From assembly GCF_002236115.1 (NCBI RefSeq), contig NZ_NIWT01000008.1, forward strand, positions 1 through 64,000: a stretch of DNA of 64,000 nucleotides, written 5' to 3'. The position numbers and the translations under genes are program-made. Origin of the DNA: Pseudomonas jessenii (lineage in GTDB: Bacteria > Pseudomonadota > Gammaproteobacteria > Pseudomonadales > Pseudomonadaceae). The notes under the pieces are model-generated. The model saw only the letters and a list, made by a program, of their open reading frames with translations. It ran no database searches and was not told the DNA's origin. Of the stretch, positions 32,923-41,401 are shown piece after piece (the first letter of the stretch is position 1; every line of letters starts with the position of its first letter).

Positions 32923-33720
32923 CTAATCCAGACCGGACGGCTGCTGGTGACCGGTGGCCTGCCGGTACTGGCGCGGGGTGAAACCGGTCAATGCCTTGAA
33001 CTGCCGGGTGAACGCACTGTGGTCGGTATAGCCGCATTGCAGGGCGACCTCGGTGATCGGCATATCGGTGTGGAGCAGTCGATGCGCGTGTTCCAGGCGA
33101 ACCTTCTGGATCATCTGCCGTGGCGTCAGGTGAAACACGCGCTTGCAGTAGCGTTCCAGTTGCGCCACGGAAATCCCGGCGATGCGCGTCAACTCGCCCA
33201 GGGTGACGCGACGGTTGAAATGCGCGCGAATATGCTCGTCCACTGCCGCCAGGCGCTGGTACGCCGGGTGCGTGTCACTGGCCGATTGCAGGTCGACCGA
33301 GATGCCCGCCAGACCGATGATTTCATTGCGGCGGTTATACAAGGGGCGCTTATGGGTCAGGCACCAGCCCGGCTCGCGGCTGCCGTACAGATGCAACTCC
33401 AACTGGTCTTCCAGCACCATCCCCTGCTCCAGCACCCGCCGGTCCTGCTCGGTGTAACCAGGCCCCAGTTGCTCCGGGAACACCTCGGCGCTGGTTTTTC
33501 CCAATAGCGGCTGGAGCTGCTTCAAGCCACAGCGTTGCACCAGCGTGCGGTTGGCCATGACATAGCGCGCCTGCACATCCTTGATGAAGATCGCCGCATT
33601 CGGAATGACATCCAGCATGGGCAGCAGAAGCGCAACGCCCGCCAGCAGTTGCTCGATGGATTCGGGGCGATTCGAGTCGTCGCCCTGGCACAACAGCGCA
33701 AACGCATCCTGAGTCATCAA
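32923..33720 (-). CDS. AraC-family regulator with N-terminal PAS domain (probable hydroxyproline regulator)
   Basis: A 265-residue protein. Residues about 25-145 form a PAS sensor (MLDVIPNAAIFIKDVQARYVMANRTL; PLYNRRNEIIGLAGISVDL). The AraC DNA-binding domain is at about 165-260 (LGELTRIAGISVAQLERYCKRVFHLTP, EVALQCGYTDHSAFTRQFKALTGF). It is divergent from the permease that begins the hydroxyproline operon, with 184 bp between. In P. aeruginosa the hydroxyproline genes are controlled by the AraC-type LhpR, so this is its likely counterpart. Confidence 0.86.
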   Translation of the reverse strand: MMTQDAFALLCQGDDSNRPESIEQLLAGVALLLPMLDVIPNAAIFIKDVQARYVMANRTLVQRCGLKQLQPLLGKTSAEVFPEQLGPGYTEQDRRVLEQGMVLEDQLELHLYGSREPGWCLTHKRPLYNRRNEIIGLAGISVDLQSASDTHPAYQRLAAVDEHIRAHFNRRVTLGELTRIAGISVAQLERYCKRVFHLTPRQMIQKVRLEHAHRLLHTDMPITEVALQCGYTDHSAFTRQFKALTGFTPRQYRQATGHQQPSGLD

Positions 33721-33904
33721 CCGGTCCCTCGCAAAAATCAGACATTTCCCATTGTGCTGATTTCGTCATCGACACCCAAGGAAAACATCAATCGCGGGCA
33801 CGCCGCCAAGTTCACTCTATGGCCACCGCCCTCCTCGGCAAAACCGACCGGGGCGTCTTGAAGTGCACACCTGCCTATCCAATAACTCACAAGAAGGCGA
33901 TGCC

Positions 33905-35551
33905 ATGTCAGGCCAAGGCAAGTTCAAAAAACAACTTTCGTTGATAGACCTTACGTTTATCGGACTGGGGGCCATCTTCGGTTCCGGCTGGTTGTTCGCA
34001 GCCAGTCACGTGTCCGCCATCGCGGGGCCGGCGGGGATCTTTTCCTGGCTGCTGGGCGGTTTTGCGGTGCTGCTGCTGGGCATCGTCTACTGTGAACTCG
34101 GCGCAGCGCTGCCCCGTGCCGGCGGTGTGGTTCGCTACCCGGTTTACTCCCACGGCCCGTTGCTGGGTTACCTGATGGGCTTCATTACGCTGATCGCGTT
34201 TTCCAGCCTGGTGGCCATCGAGGTGGTCGCCGCGCGCCAGTATGCCGCTGCGTGGTTTCCCGCATTGACCCAGGCCGGTTCCAGCAATCCAACGGCGATT
34301 GGCTGGCTGGTCCAGTTCGGCCTGCTGTGCCTGTTCTTCATGCTCAACTACTACAGCGTGAAAACGTTCGCCAAGGCCAACAACTTGATCAGCATGTTCA
34401 AGTTCATCGTGCCGCTGCTGGTGATCGGCGTGCTGTTCACCTTCTTCAAACCAGAGAACTTCCAGTCCCAGGGCTTCATGCCGTTCGGGCTGTCAGGTGT
34501 CGAGATGGCTGTGTCCGCCGGCGGCATTATCTTCGCCTACCTGGGGCTGACACCGATCATCTCGGTGGCCAGCGAAGTGAAGAATCCCCAACGCACCATC
34601 CCGATTGCACTGATCCTCTCCGTACTGCTGTCCACCGCCATCTATGTGTTGTTGCAAGTGGCGTTCCTCGGCGGCGTGCCCACCGAAATGCTCGCCAACG
34701 GTTGGGCCGGCGTGGCCAAGGAACTGGCCCTGCCCTACCGCGACATCGCCCTGGCATTGGGTGTGGGCTGGCTGGCTTATCTGGTGGTGGCCGACGCGGT
34801 GATCTCTCCCAGCGGTTGCGGCAACATCTACATGAACGCAACACCGCGAGTGATCTACGGCTGGGCGCAGACCGGCACCTTCTTCAAGGTCTTCACCCGC
34901 ATTGACGAAAAGTCCGGCATCCCGCGTCCGGCGCTTTGGCTGACCTTCGCCCTGTCGGTGTTCTGGACCCTGCCTTTCCCCTCCTGGGAAGCGCTGATCA
35001 ACGTGGTCTCCGCCGCGCTGGTGTTGAGCTACGCCGTGGCCCCGGTGTCGGTGGCTGCCCTGCGCCGCAATGCGCCGGACATGCCGCGGCCGTTCAAGGT
35101 CAAGCGCATGGGCGTCCTGGGCCCGGTGTCATTCATCATCGCCGCGCTGATCGTCTACTGGTCCGGGTGGAGCACCGTGTCCTGGCTACTCGGCCTGCAG
35201 ATCCTGATGTTCGTGGTGTACCTGCTGTGCGGACGTTTCGTGCCAACCCAACACCTGAGCCTGGCCCAACAAGTGCGCTCTTCGGCATGGCTGATCGGCT
35301 TCTACGCCGTGACTATCGTGCTGTCCTGGCTCGGCAGCTTCGGCGGCATGGGCGTACTCACCCATCCCTTCGACACAGTGGTCGTGGCGGCCTGCGCGAT
35401 GGGCATCTACTACTGGGGCGCGGCCACCGGCGTGCCGGCGCATCTGGTTCGCCTGGAAGACGAGGACGGTGAAAGCCAAGCCGATCCTGTTCACACCGGC
35501 ACGACCGCAGGCCAGCGTCCGATTGGTGTATCCGCCCAGACCTCTCGCTGA
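33905..35551 (+). CDS. APC-superfamily amino acid permease (probable hydroxyproline uptake)
   Basis: A 548-residue inner-membrane protein with about 12 hydrophobic segments. The APC N-terminus is clear (LSLIDLTFIGLGAIFGSGWLFAASHVS), with the GSGW substrate-binding turn in helix 1. Helix 6 has GGIIFAYLGLTPIISVASEVKNPQRTIP. The C-terminus is a polar tail of about 45 residues. It starts a run of five same-strand genes whose other members form the hydroxyproline pathway, so 4-hydroxyproline is the likely substrate. The start was set at MSGQGKF with GAAGGCG upstream. Confidence 0.85.
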   Translation: MSGQGKFKKQLSLIDLTFIGLGAIFGSGWLFAASHVSAIAGPAGIFSWLLGGFAVLLLGIVYCELGAALPRAGGVVRYPVYSHGPLLGYLMGFITLIAFSSLVAIEVVAARQYAAAWFPALTQAGSSNPTAIGWLVQFGLLCLFFMLNYYSVKTFAKANNLISMFKFIVPLLVIGVLFTFFKPENFQSQGFMPFGLSGVEMAVSAGGIIFAYLGLTPIISVASEVKNPQRTIPIALILSVLLSTAIYVLLQVAFLGGVPTEMLANGWAGVAKELALPYRDIALALGVGWLAYLVVADAVISPSGCGNIYMNATPRVIYGWAQTGTFFKVFTRIDEKSGIPRPALWLTFALSVFWTLPFPSWEALINVVSAALVLSYAVAPVSVAALRRNAPDMPRPFKVKRMGVLGPVSFIIAALIVYWSGWSTVSWLLGLQILMFVVYLLCGRFVPTQHLSLAQQVRSSAWLIGFYAVTIVLSWLGSFGGMGVLTHPFDTVVVAACAMGIYYWGAATGVPAHLVRLEDEDGESQADPVHTGTTAGQRPIGVSAQTSR

Positions 35552-35596
35552 AATTCAGGCCAGCAAAGCCTGCGTGTTCCTCAAATGGAAAGGTTT

Positions 35597-36523
35597 ATGA
35601 AAAAAGTACATGTCATTGATTCCCACACCGGCGGCGAGCCGACTCGCCTGGTGATGTCGGGCCTGCCCCAGTTGCCCGGCCGGACCATGGCCGAGAAGCG
35701 CGATGCCCTGCGCGAGCAGCATGACCAATGGCGTCGTGCCTGCCTGCTGGAGCCCCGTGGCAACGATGTGCTGGTGGGGGCGCTGTACTGCGAACCGGTG
35801 TCGCCGGATGCCACCTGCGGCGTGATCTTCTTCAACAACGCCGGCTACCTCGGCATGTGCGGTCACGGCACCATCGGCCTGGTCAACTCGCTGCATTACC
35901 TGGGGCATATCCAGCCCGGCGAGCACAAGATCGATACGCCGGTCGGCCCGGTCAGCGCCACGCTGCATGAGGACGGCAACGTCACCCTGCGCAATGTGCC
36001 CGCCTACCGCTACCGCCAACAAGTGCCGGTCGAAGTGCCGGGGCATGGCCGCGTGTACGGCGACATCGCCTGGGGCGGCAACTGGTTTTTCCTGGTGTCC
36101 GATCACGGTCAGGCCTTGCAGATGGACAACGTCGAGTTCCTCACCGAGTACACCTGGGCAATGCTCAAGGCCCTCGAGGCCCAGGGCATCCACGGTGAAG
36201 ACGGCGCGCTGATCGACCACATCGAACTGTTTGCCGACGACGATTACGCCGACAGCCGCAACTTCGTCATGTGCCCGGGCAAGGCCTACGACCGCTCGCC
36301 CTGCGGGACCGGTACCAGCGCAAAACTGGCGTGCCTGGCGGCCGACGGGAAACTGGCCGCCGGTGAACGCTGGGTCCAGGCCAGCATCACCGCCAGTCAA
36401 TTTGTCGGCAGCTACGAATGGGAAGGCGCACACATCATCCCTTTCATCACCGGCCGCGCCTACATGACCGCCGACAGCACCTTGCTGATCGACGAACAGG
36501 ATCCCTTTGCGTGGGGCATTTGA
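35597..36523 (+). CDS. lhpA: 4-hydroxyproline 2-epimerase
   Basis: A 308-residue proline-racemase-family enzyme. Both catalytic cysteines are present at the positions reported for the epimerases: Cys88 in GYLGMCGHGTIG and Cys236 in SPCGTGTSAK. The presence of Cys at both sites separates epimerases/racemases from the dehydratases of the family, which have Thr at the first. It converts trans-4-hydroxy-L-proline to cis-4-hydroxy-D-proline, the first step of the pathway. The start MKKVHVIDSHTGGEPTR is that of the family. Gene context fully supports hydroxyproline rather than proline. Confidence 0.93.
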   Translation: MKKVHVIDSHTGGEPTRLVMSGLPQLPGRTMAEKRDALREQHDQWRRACLLEPRGNDVLVGALYCEPVSPDATCGVIFFNNAGYLGMCGHGTIGLVNSLHYLGHIQPGEHKIDTPVGPVSATLHEDGNVTLRNVPAYRYRQQVPVEVPGHGRVYGDIAWGGNWFFLVSDHGQALQMDNVEFLTEYTWAMLKALEAQGIHGEDGALIDHIELFADDDYADSRNFVMCPGKAYDRSPCGTGTSAKLACLAADGKLAAGERWVQASITASQFVGSYEWEGAHIIPFITGRAYMTADSTLLIDEQDPFAWGI

Positions 36524-36580
36524 GCCCCACGCCTTTTCCCTGACCAAATCTGAATGAACGCCTCAAGGAGTGACAACAAA

Positions 36581-37528
36581 ATGAGCGACAACATTTTCAC
36601 TGGCTGCATCCCTGCACTGATGACCCCATGCACCGCCGAGCGCAAGCCGGACTTCGACGCGCTGGTGGCCAAGGGTCGCGAGCTGATCGACATTGGCATG
36701 AGCGCAGTGGTGTATTGCGGTTCCATGGGCGACTGGCCGCTGCTGACCGAAGCCGAGCGTCAGGAAGGCGTGGCGCGCCTGGTGGCCGCCGGTATTCCGA
36801 CCATCGTCGGCACCGGTGCCGTCAACAGCCGCGAAGCGGTGTCCCATGCGGCACACGCGGCCAAAGTCGGTGCTCATGGCTTGATGGTCATCCCTCGCGT
36901 GCTGTCTCGCGGCGCTTCGGCCACCGCGCAAAAAGCCCACTTCGCCGCGATCCTCAAAGCTGCTCCAGGCCTGCCGGCGGTGATCTACAACAGCCCTTAC
37001 TACGGCTTCGCCACCCGCGCCGACCTGTTCTTCGAACTGCGCCGCGAGTACCCGAACCTGATCGGCTTCAAGGAGTTCGGCGGTGCCGCCGACCTGCGCT
37101 ACGCCGCCGAACACATCACCTCCAAGGACGATGACGTGACCCTGATGGTCGGTGTCGACACCCAGGTGGTCCATGGCTTCGTCAACTGCAACGCCACCGG
37201 CGCCATCACCGGCATCGGTAACGCGCTGCCGCGCGAAGTGTTGCGCCTGGTGGCCTTGAGCAAACAAGCGGCCAAGGGCGATGCCAAGGCGCGTCGTCAG
37301 GCGCGGGAACTGGAATCGGCACTGGCGGTGCTGTCGTCCTTCGATGAGGGTTGCGACCTGGTGCTCTACTACAAGCACCTGATGGTGCTCAATGGCGACA
37401 AGGAATACACCCTGCACTTCAACGAGACCGATGCGCTCAGCGATGCCCAGCGTCGTTATGCCGAGAACCAGTACGCGCTGTTCCGCCAGTGGTACGAGCA
37501 GTGGTCGGCCGAGCAGAACTTCGCCTGA
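36581..37528 (+). CDS. lhpC: Delta1-pyrroline-4-hydroxy-2-carboxylate deaminase (DapA family)
   Basis: A 315-residue TIM-barrel aldolase-family protein. It begins FTGCIPALMTPC, has Tyr in VIYNSPYYGF and the Schiff-base Lys in LIGFKEFGG. The substrate-carboxylate loop GSMGDWPLLTEAERQ is also clear. DapA homologues in hydroxyproline clusters deaminate pyrroline-hydroxycarboxylate to 2-oxoglutarate semialdehyde. It stands between the epimerase and the semialdehyde dehydrogenase genes. AGGAG lies 10 nt before the chosen ATG. Confidence 0.9.
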   Translation: MSDNIFTGCIPALMTPCTAERKPDFDALVAKGRELIDIGMSAVVYCGSMGDWPLLTEAERQEGVARLVAAGIPTIVGTGAVNSREAVSHAAHAAKVGAHGLMVIPRVLSRGASATAQKAHFAAILKAAPGLPAVIYNSPYYGFATRADLFFELRREYPNLIGFKEFGGAADLRYAAEHITSKDDDVTLMVGVDTQVVHGFVNCNATGAITGIGNALPREVLRLVALSKQAAKGDAKARRQARELESALAVLSSFDEGCDLVLYYKHLMVLNGDKEYTLHFNETDALSDAQRRYAENQYALFRQWYEQWSAEQNFA

Positions 37529-37543
37529 TATTTAGCCTGTACA

Positions 37544-37574
37544 GCGGCGTGCCAAGGTGCGCCGCCTTTATTTT
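37544..37574 (+). terminator. Terminator- or attenuator-like hairpin inside the hydroxyproline operon
   Basis: GCGGCG and CGCCGC form a 6-bp GC-only stem with a 10-nt loop, followed by CTTTATTTT. It lies in the 106-bp gap between the deaminase and semialdehyde dehydrogenase genes and could lower expression of the downstream pair. Confidence 0.5.
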
Positions 37575-37634
37575 CGCCCACGGCGGTACGGCGTTTTTTT
37601 CGCAACGCCCCCCCTCTTTGTTTCAGGAAAGACC

Positions 37635-39212
37635 ATGACTCTGACAGGCAACATGTTGATCGGCCAGCAGGCCATCGCCGGCAACCGCGAAGCGATCCGC
37701 GGCATCGATCCCACCACGGATCTACCTCTTGAACCGGCCTATCACGGTGGCAGCAGCGAACACGTCGAACAAGCCTGCGCCCTGGCGTGGAATGCCCTGG
37801 ACAGCTACCGCGCGACGTCCCTGGAGGCCCGCGCCGAATTCCTCGAAACCATCGCCAGCGAAATCGAAGCCCTCGGCGATGAATTGATCGACCGCGCCGT
37901 GGCCGAGACCGGCCTGCCACGCCCGCGCATCCAGGGTGAACGGGGCCGCACTTGCCAGCAGTTGCGAACCTTTGCCCGCACCGTGCGTGCCGGTGAGTGG
38001 CTGGATGTACGGGTCGACAGCGCGCTGCCGGAGCGTCAGCCCCTGCCCCGCCCGGACCTGCGTCAGCGTCAGGTGCCGCTCGGCCCGGTGGCGGTGTTCG
38101 GCGCCAGCAACTTTCCCCTGGCCTTCTCCGTCGCCGGCGGTGACACCGCGTCGGCGCTGGCCGCCGGTTGCCCGGTGATCGTCAAGGCCCATGGCGCGCA
38201 CCCCGGCACCAGCGAGTTGGTGGGCCGAGCCCTGGCCCGTGCGGTCAAACTGTGCGGGCTGCACGAAGGCGTGTTTTCGCTGTTGTTCGGCTCCGGCCGC
38301 GAAGTGGGCATCGCCCTGGTCACCGATCCGCGCATCAAGGCCGTGGGTTTCACCGGCTCGCGCAGCGGTGGCATCGCCTTGTGCAACGCGGCCCAGGCGC
38401 GTCCCGAGCCGATCCCGGTGTATGCGGAAATGAGCTCGATCAACCCGGTCTTGCTGTTCCCGGCAGCCCTGCAATCGCGAGCCGAAGCCCTGGCGCAAGG
38501 CTTCGTCGCGTCCCTCACCCAAGGCGCCGGCCAGTTCTGCACCAACCCAGGTCTGGTGATTGCCCGCCAGGGCCCGGACCTAGAGCGCTTCATCCAGTCG
38601 GCCGCGCAACTGCTACAGCGCAGCCCGGCGCAGACCATGCTCACCCCCGGTATTTTCAAGGCCTACGAGGCCGGCGTCGGCGCGCTGGCCGAGCATGCCC
38701 ACGCGAAAACAGTGGCCGTCGGCTTGAAGGGCGAAACCCCGAACCAGTGCCAGACCCACCTGTTCGTCACCCAGGCCAGTGAATTTCTCGCCGACACGGC
38801 GTTGCAGGCAGAAATGTTCGGCGCCGCGTCGCTGATCGTGCAATGCGCCAACGACGAGCAAATCCGCCAGGTCATCGAACACCTGGAAGGCCAGTTGACC
38901 GCCACCCTGCACCTGGACGATGCCGACGTGGAGAGCGCCAGGGCCTTGCTGCCGACTCTGGAGTGCAAGGCCGGACGCCTGTTGGTGAATGGCTGGCCGA
39001 CCGGGGTCGAGGTGTGCGATGCCATGGTCCATGGCGGCCCGTTCCCGGCGACGTCCGATGCGCGCACCACCTCGGTCGGCACCGCCGCCATCCTGCGTTT
39101 CCTGCGTCCGGTCTGCTATCAGGACTTCCCGGACGCCTTGTTGCCGGCCGCGCTCAAGCACGGCAACCCATTGCAGTTGCGTCGCCTGCTCGACGGCCAG
39201 AGAGAAGCCTAG
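37635..39212 (+). CDS. lhpG: 2-oxoglutarate semialdehyde dehydrogenase (NADP+-type ALDH)
   Basis: A 525-residue aldehyde dehydrogenase of the long KGSADH type. The cofactor region VAVFGASNFPLAFSVAGGDT, the Glu-bearing AEMSSINPVLLFP and the catalytic Cys in GAGQFCTNPGLV are all visible. This subgroup oxidises 2,5-dioxopentanoate (2-oxoglutarate semialdehyde) to 2-oxoglutarate, the last step of hydroxyproline (and some sugar acid) breakdown. It follows the deaminase gene and is followed after only 3 bp by the D-hydroxyproline dehydrogenase gene. AGGAAAG precedes the ATG. Confidence 0.92.
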   Translation: MTLTGNMLIGQQAIAGNREAIRGIDPTTDLPLEPAYHGGSSEHVEQACALAWNALDSYRATSLEARAEFLETIASEIEALGDELIDRAVAETGLPRPRIQGERGRTCQQLRTFARTVRAGEWLDVRVDSALPERQPLPRPDLRQRQVPLGPVAVFGASNFPLAFSVAGGDTASALAAGCPVIVKAHGAHPGTSELVGRALARAVKLCGLHEGVFSLLFGSGREVGIALVTDPRIKAVGFTGSRSGGIALCNAAQARPEPIPVYAEMSSINPVLLFPAALQSRAEALAQGFVASLTQGAGQFCTNPGLVIARQGPDLERFIQSAAQLLQRSPAQTMLTPGIFKAYEAGVGALAEHAHAKTVAVGLKGETPNQCQTHLFVTQASEFLADTALQAEMFGAASLIVQCANDEQIRQVIEHLEGQLTATLHLDDADVESARALLPTLECKAGRLLVNGWPTGVEVCDAMVHGGPFPATSDARTTSVGTAAILRFLRPVCYQDFPDALLPAALKHGNPLQLRRLLDGQREA

Positions 39213-39215
39213 GCC

Positions 39216-40502
39216 ATGTCCAACGACTCCCTTTTCAACAGCCCCAATGCAGTGTCGGACGTTGCCGTGATCGGCGCCGGGATCATCGGCGTCGCCTGCG
39301 CCCTGCGCCTGGCGCGCCAGGGCCGGCGGGTGGTGGTCATCGATCAGCAGGAGCCCGGTCGTGGCGCCTCGTTCGGCAATGCCGGGCACCTGGCCACCGA
39401 GCAGGTGTTCCCCATCGCCGACCTATCGATCCTCAAACGCCTGCCCGCCATGCTCATGGACCCGATGGGCCCGCTGCGCCTGGACTGGAAATACATGCCC
39501 CGGGCCCTGCCCTGGTTCGCACGCCTGTTGCTCAACCTGCGACCGGCGCCGTTCCAGCGCACCGTGGCCGGCATCCGCGCGCTCAATGAAAGCAGCCTGG
39601 GGGCCTGGCACCGGTTGCTGGAGACTATCGACCGCCCCGGGTTGCTCAAGGAAGACGGCTCGTTGCTGGTGTTCGAGCGCGCCGACTCGCAACAGGCCAT
39701 CGAAGCGCTACAGGCGCGCATGCGCCAGCAACAAGTGCCGGTGGATTTCTGGCGGGCCAAGGCGGTACGCGATGCGGCGCCGCAACTCAGCGAGCAGCTC
39801 CGGGGCGGATTGTTCTTCCCGCGCACCGGGCATTTTCTCGATCCCTTCCAGGTGGTCGGCGAACTGGTGCACGCGGCCAAAAGCAGCGGCGTGCAGTTCC
39901 TCAAGCAGCGGGTCGAGGGTGGGCAATTGAATGAAAGCGGCGTGTCGTTGATCACCGATCAAGGACGCGTCAGCAGTCGACACGTGCTGGTGGCCTGTGG
40001 CGCCCATTCCGCCAAGCTCACCGCTGCATTGACCGGCAAGAAGGTGCCGCTGGACACCGAGCGCGGCTATCACCTGATGCTGCCCCACGAGCACGAACGC
40101 TTGCCGTTTGCCGTCACTTCACTGGAGCGCAAGTTCATCATGACGCCGATGGCAGACGGGCTGCGCCTGGCCGGCACCGTCGAGTTCGCCGGTCTCGACT
40201 GCCCACCGACCATGGAACGCGCCTGGCAGTTGCACCGCCTGAGCAAAGGCCTGTTCAAACGCGACCTGAGTGCTGAAGCCGCCACGCCGTGGATGGGTTT
40301 CCGGCCGTCCTTGCCCGACTCCCTGCCGATCATCGACCGGGTGTGCGACGGCAGGGTCCTGCTCGCCTTCGGTCATCAGCATCTGGGGTTGACCCAGGCG
40401 GCGGTCACGGCGGAAATGATCGCGCAAATGGCCTCGCCCTTGACTGGCACCCAGCCCCACAGCCTGCCGGCGACTGCGCCATACAGGCTGGATCGATTCT
40501 GA
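39216..40502 (+). CDS. FAD-dependent D-amino acid dehydrogenase (probable D-hydroxyproline dehydrogenase)
   Basis: A 428-residue DadA-type flavoprotein. The FAD motif is VAVIGAGIIGVACALRLARQG near residues 16-36, then GASFGNAGHLATEQVFP, both typical of this family. The C-terminal FAD-contact region reads GFRPSLPDSLPIID and FGHQHLGLTQA. In the pathway it oxidises cis-4-hydroxy-D-proline to pyrroline-4-hydroxy-2-carboxylate, donating electrons to the respiratory chain. It is a single-subunit type; P. aeruginosa uses a multi-subunit enzyme at this step. Last gene of the cluster. Confidence 0.88.
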   Translation: MSNDSLFNSPNAVSDVAVIGAGIIGVACALRLARQGRRVVVIDQQEPGRGASFGNAGHLATEQVFPIADLSILKRLPAMLMDPMGPLRLDWKYMPRALPWFARLLLNLRPAPFQRTVAGIRALNESSLGAWHRLLETIDRPGLLKEDGSLLVFERADSQQAIEALQARMRQQQVPVDFWRAKAVRDAAPQLSEQLRGGLFFPRTGHFLDPFQVVGELVHAAKSSGVQFLKQRVEGGQLNESGVSLITDQGRVSSRHVLVACGAHSAKLTAALTGKKVPLDTERGYHLMLPHEHERLPFAVTSLERKFIMTPMADGLRLAGTVEFAGLDCPPTMERAWQLHRLSKGLFKRDLSAEAATPWMGFRPSLPDSLPIIDRVCDGRVLLAFGHQHLGLTQAAVTAEMIAQMASPLTGTQPHSLPATAPYRLDRF

Positions 40503-40527
40503 GGACCCCGGTCGCGCCGAGCCCAGG

Positions 40528-41151
40528 TCATTGCAAGGGCGAGAACTTCGCGGGCAGGTAGATCGTCGAGCGCATGTCGCGCAGTTGCGGGCCGGAGTTT
40601 TCCGGCGGCCAGACGCCTTCGGCGACCGCCTGGGTGCGCACCTGCAAACGCTGTTCAAGGCTGGCCCACGGCCAGATGTGCAGATAGCGCGGCAGCGCAC
40701 CGTCGGTGGCGTAAAACGCCGCGTACACTGGCGAATACTGCTCGGCGGTCCGCGCTTCGATGGCTTTGCTCCAGCCGTCGAGGGTGGGCTGCAAGCCGCT
40801 GCTGATCAGGTCGTAGACGCGTAACTCATAGAACGGACCGTGCTGGCCTGCGCCCAAGGGTTCGAGGAAGGGAAACAGCGTGTAGTTTTCGATGCGCAGA
40901 TCGGTGATCAACTCGTTGATACCAAACGCCCCGCCCCCCAGCAGGAAACGCTCGCGCTCGGCTTGCCTCAGGTGTTCGTCGGCGTAGCCACGCAGCACGG
41001 CAATCTGGTTCAACTGGCCGATCTCCGAAGCCCAGCAGCCTATCAACGTGCCGCCGACTTTCGGGTCGTCCAGCGCCGCCTCGATCTGCGCCAACGCTTG
41101 CGCAACCGTGCGCACCCGCACGGTAAAAGTGATCAGTTCAAATAAACGCAT
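40528..41151 (-). CDS. NIPSNAP-family protein
   Basis: About 207 residues made of two related ferredoxin-like NIPSNAP halves (1-100 and 105-207). The typical FYELRVYDLISSGLQPTLDGW and RYLHIWPWASLEQR are in the second half; MRLFELITFTVR starts the first. The biochemical role of the family is unclear; bacterial members are often near catabolic genes. It is convergent with the D-hydroxyproline dehydrogenase gene. A GTG five codons upstream is another possible start. Confidence 0.82.
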   Translation of the reverse strand: MRLFELITFTVRVRTVAQALAQIEAALDDPKVGGTLIGCWASEIGQLNQIAVLRGYADEHLRQAERERFLLGGGAFGINELITDLRIENYTLFPFLEPLGAGQHGPFYELRVYDLISSGLQPTLDGWSKAIEARTAEQYSPVYAAFYATDGALPRYLHIWPWASLEQRLQVRTQAVAEGVWPPENSGPQLRDMRSTIYLPAKFSPLQ

Positions 41152-41401
41152 AACAACTTCGCCCACCGGTTTGCCAAAAGCACACAGCCTAGGGCAGCCG
41201 CCACCAGCGGGATATTGAGACGAACCCCATTGGTAACGGCATTTGCCGCAGTGTTCTAGGTAGTTTCTTTACGTTGAGCAGCGCCCGGTAATTCACAGAT
41301 CGTGTTCAATGCCTTCACTTAATGGCGCTTGATGCAGGAATGGCGACGAATATGCTGTGGGTACATTTCCGTGATCTCGCATGACAACAAGAGCCCACTC
41401 C

